Positions 42,482 through 50,221 of a stretch of DNA of 64,000 nt are shown here, piece by piece (position 1 is the first letter of the stretch; every line of letters begins with the position of its first letter). Both the position numbers and the translations under genes were made by a program. The notes under the pieces are model-generated. The model ran no database searches, was not told the DNA's origin, and saw only the letters and a program-made list of their open reading frames with translations. This DNA comes from SHLQ01 sp964610745. GTDB taxonomy: Bacteria; Actinomycetota; Acidimicrobiia; Acidimicrobiales; SHLQ01. The DNA lies in NCBI GenBank assembly GCA_964610745.1, contig CAZSYL010000011.1, positions 1-64,000 on the forward strand, written 5' to 3'.

Positions 42482-43395
42482 GGGCCAGTGTTCTGCGCTA
42501 TGGGAAGGACCTGTTCAAGGGTGGCCACGGGTTCAAAGATATCGCCCAACTCGTCGACGCGAGCGAGAGCTTCGTCGGCTTCGAACCCTAACCATTCGCC
42601 ATCGGCGCAGTCACTGATCTCGTCCCAGGTGACTGGGGTCGACACGGTTGGGCGATCTTTACCTCGGAGCGAGTATGGCGCAATCGTTGTCTTGTGCCGA
42701 GTGTTCTGGCTCCAGTCGATGAACACCTTTCCCGATCGGACCGAGCGCGTCATGTTCGACGTGACCAGAGTTGGTTGTTGCTGCTCGAGCAACTGGGCAA
42801 CGGCGAGCGCGAAGTCCTGCGCGTGCTGGTGAGTGTGTGGTGTATTGAGCGGCACGTACAACTGCAACCCTTTGGAGCCCGATGTCTTCCCGAATGCGTC
42901 GAGCTCGACCGAGGCGAGAACCGAGCGGATCGAGAGCGCGACCTGACAGCACTCGATAATCGACGCAGGGTCGCCCGGATCGAGATCGAAAACGAGGATG
43001 GTCGGAGACTCGATATCCGCGCATCGAGCCATGGGGCTGTGGATCTCAAGCGCGGCCAGGTTCGCCGACCAAGCAAGCGACGCAACTTCGTTCAGCATTG
43101 GATAGTCGATGCCTTTGCCCTTGTCGCCCGGACCTCGGCAGGTCTCGATCCAGGAAGGTCGATGTTCGGGTGCACGCTTGTTGAAGAAGGGCTCGGTCGC
43201 CACACCGTCGGGCCATCGTTTGAATGTGACGCCACGGTTGGCGATGTGTGTGAGCATCACAGGAGCGACGCTCACGTAGTACTCGATGACCTTTGCCTTC
43301 GTGAACCCAACCATTGGGTAGAGCACCTTGTCGAGGTTCGTGACCTTGAGTGTGCGGCCAGCAACCTCGGTGATGAGAGGTTTTGAGACCGGCAT
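42478..43395 (-). CDS. ligD: LigD-type NHEJ polymerase/primase domain protein
   Basis: Stand-alone polymerase domain of bacterial non-homologous end joining, 305 residues. It adds nucleotides, with a preference for ribonucleotides, at broken ends held by Ku. Visible landmarks are NLDKVLYPMVGFTKAKVIEYY at the start, KRWPDGV, TILVFDLDPGDPAS with two catalytic aspartates, KTSGSKGLQLYVPL and the downstream VFIDWSQNTRHKTT carrying the third. The nuclease and ligase domains of full LigD are not attached and not in the window. Ku is encoded 60 bases upstream in the same direction. Confidence 0.95.
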   Translation of the reverse strand: MPVSKPLITEVAGRTLKVTNLDKVLYPMVGFTKAKVIEYYVSVAPVMLTHIANRGVTFKRWPDGVATEPFFNKRAPEHRPSWIETCRGPGDKGKGIDYPMLNEVASLAWSANLAALEIHSPMARCADIESPTILVFDLDPGDPASIIECCQVALSIRSVLASVELDAFGKTSGSKGLQLYVPLNTPHTHQHAQDFALAVAQLLEQQQPTLVTSNMTRSVRSGKVFIDWSQNTRHKTTIAPYSLRGKDRPTVSTPVTWDEISDCADGEWLGFEADEALARVDELGDIFEPVATLEQVLPIAQNTGP

Positions 43396-43455
43396 GTTCT
43401 CAGCTTAGAAGAGACTCCGGCGAGGGTTCAGTTCGCGGATCGAGTCCCCGTCACG

Positions 43456-44541
43456 TCAGGACGCCTTTTTGATCTTGGCCGGAGCTTTCTTCGCAGCGGC
43501 CTTTTTCTTTGCCGCCGCCTTTTTCTTGGCCGGAGCTTTCTTCGCAGCGGCCTTCTTCTTCGCNNNNNNNNNNNNNNNNNNNNNNNNNNNNNNNNNNNNN
43601 NNNNNNNNNNNNNNNNNNNNNNNNNNNNNNNNNNNNNNNNNNNNNNNNNNNNNNNNNNNNNNNTTCTTCGCAGCGGCCTTCTTCTTCGCCGCGGCCTTTT
43701 TCTTGGCCGGAGCTTTCTTTGCAGATGTGTCCTTGGACGATGGATGACGGGAGCGAGCGGTCTTAGCTTCCGCCACGCTCGCCTCGAGTGCCGCCATCAG
43801 ATCGACGACCGACCCAATTTCCTCTTCGGCCGGTGCCGCAAGAACGACCTCGTCGCCCGCCGCCTTGCGATCGATCAATTCGAGCACGGCTTCTCGGTAG
43901 GTATCGGAGAACTTCTCGGGCTCAAAGTCCGCTTCCAGATTGCTGATCAGCTGCCGGGCCATATCGACCTCGCGTTCGGTCACCTCGATGTCATCGAGCC
44001 CGTCGAACAGTTCGACCGCCGATGGTGCAACAACCTCATCGGCATACACCATGGTCGAGAGCAGGAGCCGACCATCGGCTGGACGCAGGGCTGCGATGTA
44101 CTGCTTGGAACGCATCACAAACCGCGCAATCCCAACCTTGCCCGATTCCTCCATTGCCGTCACCAACAACTTGTAGGGCTTCTGCGTCTCTGGGCTTGGG
44201 GCGAGGTAGTAGGCCGAGTCGTAAAAGATCGGGTCGATGTCGGCCAAGTCGACGAACTCTTCAAGATCGATCGTTTTGGCAGAAGCCGGGTCGAGCGCAT
44301 CGAGTTCATCGGGCGTGATGATCACATATTCGCCGGTGGGCAACTCATAACCCTTTACGAGGTCCTTGTACTCGACCTCTTCACCGGTCTGTTCGCTCAC
44401 GCGCTTCTGCCGAATCCGTGATCCAGTGCCAGCCTCTATCTGGTTGAACTTCACCGACTTTCGCGACACCGCGCTAAAGAGCTTCACCGGGATGTTTACT
44501 AGGCCAAAGCTGACCGAACCTGACCAAATCGGGCGTGCCAT
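43456..44541 (-). CDS. ku: Non-homologous end-joining protein Ku with Lys/Ala-rich tail (contains assembly gap)
   Basis: Homodimeric ring that binds DNA ends and recruits LigD. The core (about 250 residues) begins MARPIWSGSVSFGLVNIPV and contains the usual RPADGRLLLSTMVYADE and YREAVLELIDRKAAGDE segments. The C-terminal tail is built of AKKKAAAK and APAKKKAAAKK repeats that can bind DNA without a free end, as in actinobacterial Ku proteins. A 100-N gap interrupts the tail; both contig ends carry the same 26 bases, and joining them there keeps the frame, so the tail is in frame but its repeat number is unknown. The ATG six codons after the first possible start is chosen. Confidence 0.94.
   Translation of the reverse strand: MARPIWSGSVSFGLVNIPVKLFSAVSRKSVKFNQIEAGTGSRIRQKRVSEQTGEEVEYKDLVKGYELPTGEYVIITPDELDALDPASAKTIDLEEFVDLADIDPIFYDSAYYLAPSPETQKPYKLLVTAMEESGKVGIARFVMRSKQYIAALRPADGRLLLSTMVYADEVVAPSAVELFDGLDDIEVTEREVDMARQLISNLEADFEPEKFSDTYREAVLELIDRKAAGDEVVLAAPAEEEIGSVVDLMAALEASVAEAKTARSRHPSSKDTSAKKAPAKKKAAAKKKAAAKXXXXXXXXXXXXXXXXXXXXXXXXXXXXXXXXXXAKKKAAAKKAPAKKKAAAKKKAAAKKAPAKIKKAS
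43564..43663. other. Scaffold gap (100 N) in the Ku tail repeats
   Basis: Exactly 100 N. The 26 bases before the gap (43538-43563) equal the 26 bases after it (43664-43689). Joining by that overlap removes 126 bases, a multiple of three. The gap is a placeholder in an unresolved repeat, not a measured distance. Confidence 0.95.
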
Positions 44542-44624
44542 AGTTCCATTATCGTCCAAATGGGGGCGTCGCGTTAGTTGATTCAGACTTCACGTGTTCG
44601 CGGACGCACCGATAGCCTCGGGGA

Positions 44625-45479
44625 GTGATTGAGCTCGACGCCGCCACCGTCATGATCCAATGGGCCGCCGGCGGACTCTTTTTCCTCTGGATCACTACCC
44701 GCCGACGCGAGGTCGGCCTGGGGTATGGCTGGCTCCAGCGCATCACCTTCATGACCTTCGGGGTTATTGCACTCGTTATTGCCTTCTACACAAGCTGGTC
44801 GCCGGTTCGTGACATAGCAAACGCGTTGATGATTGCAGCCAGCGGCTACGCACTTTGGGTGAGTTATGTTCGACGCTCGGCCGGAGTGAAAGGCCAGCGA
44901 GAGGTCATCGAACGCCGTTCAGCTCGAGTCGCTGCAATGACGGGCATCGACAAACCCGAGGAGCGCTTCGACAAGGACGCACCAGAATTTCCGCCGTACC
45001 TCGATCTGATCGCTCCGGCCTTCGGGCTGATCGCCGTGATAGCGGGTGGGATAGAAGCGACAGGTCCGGCCTTGCTCGGAGTTCCTCGCACGGTTTCGGG
45101 CGCGTTCTTTCTCGGAGCCGTCAGCGATGCAATGCTGCTCGGCCACTGGTATTTGGTCCAGCCTGGGCTCAACCGCGCACCGCTGAACGAACTGGTCAAG
45201 TGGACGACAGCGCTATGGCCGATCGAGCTGATAGTGCTCTTGTTGCCGACCGGCATGTGGTCGGTCCTCAATGGAACGATCGACGATGGGTTTGCTGGCC
45301 AGCTCGGCTGGTTCTGGGCAGCGTCATCATTCGCAACGATCGTTCTACTGCTCATCACGAATGTCATCTTGAAGGGCAAGGAATACTCTGCGGTCATGGC
45401 CGCCACTGGGATGCTGTACCTGGCGATCCTGATGGCCTTCAGCATGGATCTCGTCGCGCGAGCGACGCTTCGCATCTAG
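44625..45479 (+). CDS. Polytopic membrane protein of unknown function
   Basis: A 284-residue protein with about eight membrane helices and one cytosolic loop rich in charged residues (RRSARVAAMTGIDKPEERFD, about residues 96-118). No cysteine pair, haem ligand pattern or transporter signature was recognised; the scattered histidines (for example GHWYLVQPGL) do not form a clear motif. The GTG start is 83 bases from the divergent Ku start. Expression is probably independent of the NHEJ genes. Confidence 0.78.
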   Translation: MIELDAATVMIQWAAGGLFFLWITTRRREVGLGYGWLQRITFMTFGVIALVIAFYTSWSPVRDIANALMIAASGYALWVSYVRRSAGVKGQREVIERRSARVAAMTGIDKPEERFDKDAPEFPPYLDLIAPAFGLIAVIAGGIEATGPALLGVPRTVSGAFFLGAVSDAMLLGHWYLVQPGLNRAPLNELVKWTTALWPIELIVLLLPTGMWSVLNGTIDDGFAGQLGWFWAASSFATIVLLLITNVILKGKEYSAVMAATGMLYLAILMAFSMDLVARATLRI

Positions 45480-45612
45480 GTTCAGCCTGCGTTGCGGCGA
45501 TCCCGTCGGTACACTCTCGTCTCTGCCGGCACACTCCGGCAACGAACGATGGCTTGGCGCTGCCGCTAATGCGCATACATATGACACGTCAGGAGAACCC
45601 CCCGAACGTCCA

Positions 45613-46128
45613 ATGAGCCGTCGGAACCGGAGGAGAACACCGCCGAGCCGACAGCGAGAGCATCGCCGTCACGGTTGCAACGACCACCTCGTCATTGCCC
45701 CGCTTTGGGTTGCCTATCAAACCAACCTGGGCACCTTGCTGCGAACCTGTGACGCTATTGGGGCTTGCATGGCGGTGCCCGCAACGGCCCATTATCGAGC
45801 GTCGTTGAACAGAGGCGATACGTTGGCGCGGCGACCTCACCTGCATTGGATCCGAGGGTCGAGAACGAACTGGATACGCCGTCAGCAACAAGCGGGCAAG
45901 CGGATTGTGGTTGTTGAGTTGACCGACCGATCCTTACCCCTCTCACTCCTCGAGCCTGCTCGAGAGTCCACGGTCCTGCTGCTCGGCCACGAAGGTTTGG
46001 GAGTCCCCGACGAGGTCGTTGCACTCGCCGACGAAGTGGTGAGTATCCCGATGGTTGGCGTGGGCGTCAGCCTGAACGTCGCGGTTGCTGGATCGCTCGT
46101 CGGGTACCGACTTGCTGGTCTCTCGTGA
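45613..46128 (+). CDS. SpoU/TrmH-family RNA 2'-O-methyltransferase
   Basis: A 171-residue SPOUT enzyme that would methylate ribose in tRNA or rRNA with S-adenosylmethionine. After an arginine-rich N-terminus come the family motifs: NLGTLLRTCDAIGA (motif 1), VLLLGHEGLGVPDEV (motif 2) and SIPMVGVGVSLNVAVAGSLVGYRL (motif 3, in two parts), which make the knotted cofactor site. It is short and lacks the N-terminal substrate-binding domain of RlmB. The target RNA is not evident. It is followed by the repeat element. Confidence 0.9.
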   Translation: MSRRNRRRTPPSRQREHRRHGCNDHLVIAPLWVAYQTNLGTLLRTCDAIGACMAVPATAHYRASLNRGDTLARRPHLHWIRGSRTNWIRRQQQAGKRIVVVELTDRSLPLSLLEPARESTVLLLGHEGLGVPDEVVALADEVVSIPMVGVGVSLNVAVAGSLVGYRLAGLS

Positions 46129-46158
46129 GCACCAACAGGGCCTCCACGCGTTGGGGGT

Positions 46159-46258
46159 NNNNNNNNNNNNNNNNNNNNNNNNNNNNNNNNNNNNNNNNNN
46201 NNNNNNNNNNNNNNNNNNNNNNNNNNNNNNNNNNNNNNNNNNNNNNNNNNNNNNNNNN
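46159..46258. other. Scaffold gap (100 N) beside the repeat element
   Basis: Exactly 100 N between the methyltransferase gene and the inverted repeats. The 13 bases acgcgttgggggt occur both directly before (46146-46158) and directly after (46259-46271) the gap, so contigs probably overlap or a repeat copy is missing. Confidence 0.9.
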
Positions 46259-46266
46259 ACGCGTTG

Positions 46267-46520
46267 GGGGTCAGGTCTCACTTTCACCCATTTCCTAGCG
46301 GGGTCAGGTCTCACTTTCACTCGACACCGATCAGGAGTCTGCATTTCGCCCTGATTCTGACGCTTTCTCGATTGGAGCGGGGAGATCCGCGCGTTGCGAA
46401 AACGTCCGCTACTCCGAGGGTTCTTCGCCTCGACCCCACATTTCGTGGAGTTTCCTGCGGACATCAGTGAAAGTGAGACCTGACCCCATCGGCGCGTCGG
46501 TGAAAGTGAGACCTGACCCC
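46267..46520. repeat. Symmetric repeat element: two direct and two inverted copies of a 21-base motif
   Basis: The motif GGGGTCAGGTCTCACTTTCA+C occurs twice on the plus strand (46267-46287, 46300-46320) and twice on the minus strand (46467-46487, 46500-46520), all identical. Within each pair the copies are 33 bases apart with a 12-base spacer; the pairs are 146 bases apart. No protein was found inside. With the gap, this makes up the 434-base stretch between the methyltransferase and the LipB-LipA gene. The layout resembles REP-type or non-autonomous element arrays, but no transposase is seen. Confidence 0.85.
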
Positions 46521-46562
46521 ATGTGCCTGATGGATGACTATCGCGGCGTTCGTGCTGGTCAA

Positions 46563-48260
46563 CTATTTGGCCGCGGCTGCTTCGGCCTGTTTCGCGTGAT
46601 AGCTGGATCGAGTGAGCGGGCTCGATTCGACGTGACTGAGACCGAGCTCTGTCTCGCCGATGTGTTTCCATTCCTCGAACTCGGCCGGTTCTACCCATCG
46701 AGCAACGGGGAGGTGGTTCGACGTTGGTCGCAGGTACTGACCGATCGTCACGATATCGACGCCGATCGCAGCCAAGTCCGACAGGGTGCTCACCACCTCG
46801 TCGAAGCTCTCGCCCATACCGACGATGATCGAGGACTTTGTGACCAGGCCTGCAGCTTTCGCTCGCGCCAACACCGCGAGGCTGCGCGCATAGGACGCTG
46901 AGGGGCGAGCGACACGTTGGAGCCTTTGCACGGTTTCGATGTTGTGGTTCAGCACGTCGGGGCGTGCATCGTTAATGATGTCGAGGCTCTCGCCATCGCC
47001 CTTGCAATCCGAGATCAGAACTTCCACTCGCGTACCGGGTTGACGATCACGAATCGCCCGAATGGTCTCGGCCACATGATTCGCTCCCCCGTCTGGGAGA
47101 TCGTCGCGAGCGACCATGGTGATCACCGCGTACCCGAGCGCCATCTTCTCGACGGCTTCGGCTACCTTGGCTGGTTCGTACGGGTCAAGTCCTTCGGGGT
47201 GACGGGTGTCGACCAGGCAGAAGCCACACTTTCGCGTGCAGCGCTCCCCACAAACCATGAACGTCGCTGTGCCATCGTTCCAACAGTCGAAGATGTTTGG
47301 ACAACCCGCCTCTTCGCACACCGTTACGAGATCCAGACTCTTCATCACGCCCTTGAGGCGACGGTACTCAGGGCCCATGTCCGCCTTGACTCGCATCCAC
47401 TCGGGCTTGCGACTGCTTATCTGCAGGCCGGTGGTCACACCAGCTTCGGCGAGGCGCCCGGTGAGTCGCACCGATGTTCCGGCCAAGTGCGCATCATCGC
47501 CAGATCCGGAGCCATCTGGTCCCGACGGTTCAACGAGTGGCGATTTTGCGGTACCCGACGTTTCGCCCGGTCCTTCGCCACGAGAGAAGGGCGTGAGATC
47601 TTCGACGCGTTGGCGCCACACAACGTCTTCTCGTTGGATTCCGCTCTCGGGCGCCCATTGCGCTTCAGCGTGAACGAGCAGTGCATCGACGACCTCGCGC
47701 ATCGACGCATCGACGCCTTCGGCTGCCATCGAAGTGACGGCTTTGTCATCGATCCCACACGGAACCATCCGGTCGAACCACGTCATGTCGGGGTCGACGT
47801 TGAGCGCGAACCCGTGCATGGAACGACCGCGGGTCAGCCGCACTCCTATAGCTGCGATCTTTCTCGGCGAGTCAGAGTCGGGCGCGACCCACACACCGGG
47901 ATACTCGCGCAACCGACCAACATCGGTCAGACCAAAGGCCGACAGCGTGTCGATGATGACCTGTTCGACGGCTCGAACGTAGGCAACGGTGTCGGCCATA
48001 CCACCACCGCGCTTGCCAGGCACGGTGAGGATTGGGTAACCAACGAGCTGGCCTGGGCCATGCCAGGTGACGTCACCGCCGCGGTCCGCCTTGACCAGTT
48101 CGGCGCCAACCTCAGCGGGGTCGACGAGAATATTGTCGAGGTTCGCACTCAGACCGTGTGTGAACACTGGATCGTGTTCGAGCAGCAGTAGATAGTCGTG
48201 AGTGGAAGCAAAGAGAGCCCGCTGCAGAGTGTGCGCGTCGGAGTACCCGACCCGCCCCAA
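46563..48260 (-). CDS. lipB-lipA: Fused octanoyltransferase-lipoyl synthase (LipB-LipA)
   Basis: A 565-residue protein uniting both steps of lipoate synthesis. Residues 1-205 are LipB: RGGDVTWHGPGQLVGYPIL, KIAAIGVRLTRG, and the catalytic cysteine in DRMVPCGIDDKAVTS; it moves octanoate from ACP to the carrier domain. A Ser/Gly/Pro-rich linker (about 210-275) leads to LipA (about 280-565), a radical-SAM enzyme with both iron-sulfur motifs intact: CEEAGCPNIFDCW (C-x4-C-x5-C) and CTRKCGFC (C-x3-C-x2-C), plus the usual C-terminal SSPLTRSSYHA. The TTG start is uncertain. It follows the E2 gene by 23 bases, so the enzyme and its lipoyl substrate are co-expressed. Confidence 0.94.
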   Translation of the reverse strand: MGRVGYSDAHTLQRALFASTHDYLLLLEHDPVFTHGLSANLDNILVDPAEVGAELVKADRGGDVTWHGPGQLVGYPILTVPGKRGGGMADTVAYVRAVEQVIIDTLSAFGLTDVGRLREYPGVWVAPDSDSPRKIAAIGVRLTRGRSMHGFALNVDPDMTWFDRMVPCGIDDKAVTSMAAEGVDASMREVVDALLVHAEAQWAPESGIQREDVVWRQRVEDLTPFSRGEGPGETSGTAKSPLVEPSGPDGSGSGDDAHLAGTSVRLTGRLAEAGVTTGLQISSRKPEWMRVKADMGPEYRRLKGVMKSLDLVTVCEEAGCPNIFDCWNDGTATFMVCGERCTRKCGFCLVDTRHPEGLDPYEPAKVAEAVEKMALGYAVITMVARDDLPDGGANHVAETIRAIRDRQPGTRVEVLISDCKGDGESLDIINDARPDVLNHNIETVQRLQRVARPSASYARSLAVLARAKAAGLVTKSSIIVGMGESFDEVVSTLSDLAAIGVDIVTIGQYLRPTSNHLPVARWVEPAEFEEWKHIGETELGLSHVESSPLTRSSYHAKQAEAAAAK

Positions 48261-48283
48261 CCACCGGGCTCTCAGTGAGCCGT

Positions 48284-50145
48284 TCAGCTGACTTCAGCTT
48301 CCCAGTCGGTGGTTTCGATGATCTCTCGCATCTTGGCGAGGAACGCCGCTGCGTAGGCGCCGTCGAATGCACGGTGATCCCAGGCGAGGGCGAGCACGCC
48401 GACCGAGTGGATCGCAATGCTCTCGCTCCCGTACGAATCGGTGACGACGACCGGCTTGCGGTGCACACCGTCGGTGGAGAGGATCGCGACCTGTGGCTGG
48501 TTAATGATCGGGAACTGCATCAAGGTGCCGTACTGACCCGGGTTCGTGATCGTGAAAGTTCCGCCGGACAAATCGTCGGGGGTGACCTTCTTCGAACGAG
48601 CTCGTGTCGCGATGTCGACGACATCACGGCTGAGCTGACGAAGGCGCTTACCGTCCACGTTTTTGACCACTGGAGCAAGCAGTCCGTCGAAGTTCAAGTC
48701 GACGGCGATGGCCACGTTGACATCGTTGTGCAGGGTGACCGAATCGCCAGTGAGCGATGCATTCATGAGCGGGAAGTCCCGCATGGCATCTGCTACGGCG
48801 CGGAGGATAAACGGCAGGTAGGTCAGGCTGAAGCCCTCCTCGGCCTTCCATTCGGCCTTGTGCTTGCGCCGGACGACCTCGACGGCTTCGAAGTCGACCT
48901 CCATTGCGGTGAGCACGTGTGGCGACGTCGCCTTTGACATCACCATGTGTTCGGCCGTCTTGCGACGGATGTTGTTGAGCGGAATCGAATCCTCGCCAGC
49001 AGCCGGGGCTGGCGCCGCAGGAGCGGGGGCTGGCGCCGCAGGGGCTGGAGCNNNNNNNNNNNNNNNNNNNNNNNNNNNNNNNNNNNNNNNNNNNNNNNNN
49101 NNNNNNNNNNNNNNNNNNNNNNNNNNNNNNNNNNNNNNNNNNNNNNNNNNNCAGCAGCCGGGGCTGGCGCCGCAGGAGCGGGGGCTGGCGCCGCAGGGGC
49201 TGGAGCCGCAGCCGCTGGAGCGGGAGCAGGAGCAGGAGCAGGAGCTGGGGCCGCTGGAGCGGGAGCTGCGGCTGGTGCAGCAGCACTGCCGGCGTTGGAG
49301 ACGATGACCGCTTCGACGTCCTTGCGTGTAATCCGCCCACCGACACCCGAGCCGGTGATCGTTGTTGCATCGAGACCGTTCTCGGTGATCAGTCGGCGCA
49401 CGACTGGAGAGAGCACCAATCCAGACAGTGCGCTTTCACCCGATGTGTCCGGAGTCTCGGCGGCCGGAACTGGAGCTGCAGCAGGCGCTGGGGCCGGAGC
49501 AGGCGCGGCAGCTGGCGCTGGCGCTGGAGCAGCAGCAGGCGCGCCAGCCGAAGAGCCAACACGTGCAAGAACGGTGCCAACCTCGACCGTTTCACCCTCG
49601 GGAACAACAATCTCGGTGATCACGCCCGCAACCGGCGAAGGCACCTCGGAATCAACCTTGTCGGTCGACACCTCAAAGAGCGCCTCATCTTCGGCAACGG
49701 TGTCGCCAACATTCTTAAACCATCGCGTGATCGTGCCCTCGGTAACGGACTCTCCGAGCATCGGCAGAGCAACGTCCACCGCATCTCCAGCGGGTGCAGC
49801 AGCTGGCGCTGCGGCAGGAGGCGCGGCAGCTGGTGGTTCGGGGGCGGGTGCCACCTCGGTCGCTGGTACCGCTGCAGCTTCAGGAGCCGGAGCGGCAGCT
49901 GGCGCCGCTCCACTATCACCAACACGTGCAAGAACGGTGCCAACCTCGACCGTTTCACCCTCGGGAACAATAATCTCGGTGATCACGCCCGCAACCGGCG
50001 AAGGCACCTCGGAATCAACCTTGTCGGTCGACACCTCAAAGAGCGCCTCATCTTCGGCAACGGTGTCGCCAACATTCTTAAACCATCGCGTGATCGTGCC
50101 CTCGGTAACGGATTCTCCGAGAAGAGGGAGAGTGATGTCGCTCAT
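48284..50145 (-). CDS. sucB: Dihydrolipoamide acyltransferase (2-oxoacid dehydrogenase E2) with two lipoyl domains; frame broken only by assembly gap
   Basis: E2 core of a 2-oxoglutarate or related dehydrogenase. From the N-terminus: two lipoyl domains (each with FEVSTDKVDSEVPSP, lysine K in TDKVD), Ala/Pro-rich linkers, an E1/E3-binding domain (LSPVVRRLITENGLDATTITGSG in parts), another Ala/Pro linker holding a 100-N gap, and the catalytic domain ending in HRAFDGAYAAAFLAKMREI with the active-site histidine. As written, the frame shifts at the gap. The 55 bases on both sides of the gap are identical; merging them removes 155 bases and restores one frame of 568 residues. lpd lies 76 bases upstream. 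Confidence 0.93.
49052..49151. other. Scaffold gap (100 N) in the E2 linker
   Basis: Exactly 100 N. The 55 bases before it (48997-49051) are identical to the 55 after it (49152-49206). This length is typical of a de Bruijn-graph overlap with k=55. Joining there repairs the E2 reading frame. Confidence 0.95.
49556..49758. repeat. Internal near-identical duplication, copy 2 at 49919-50121
   Basis: About 203 bases encoding most of the lipoyl domain recur 363 bases away (121 codons) with only two differences seen, both synonymous. They are the two lipoyl domains of the E2 gene. Confidence 0.9.
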
Positions 50146-50221
50146 GAATCGTGTGTCTTTCGTGTAATTGTGTGAAGTCGTCTGTCTTGGATGGTTGTCA
50201 AAGTTGAGCTGGCTGTCCAGC

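Noticed and set aside
43456..43740. Possible CRISPR or tandem-repeat array at the Lys/Ala repeats
   Set aside because: The repeats are coding (Ku tail), irregular in length and without unique spacers.
46085..46354. Short open frames running through the 100-N gap after the SpoU gene
   Set aside because: They consist mainly of unknown bases and repeat sequence; no coding evidence.
46917..48191. 424-codon open frame antisense to the LipB-LipA gene
   Set aside because: Shadow frame; the minus-strand gene has all catalytic motifs of both enzymes.
48940..49051. Alternative C-terminus for the E2 protein in the frame that the gap seems to impose (LQPLRRQPP...)
   Set aside because: It is out of frame with the catalytic domain only because of the false gap; merging the 55-base overlap restores the right frame.
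48947..50167. 406-codon Ala/Gly-rich open frame antisense to the E2 gene and passing through the N gap
   Set aside because: Product of the GCN-rich linker repeats read backwards; reading through N is meaningless.
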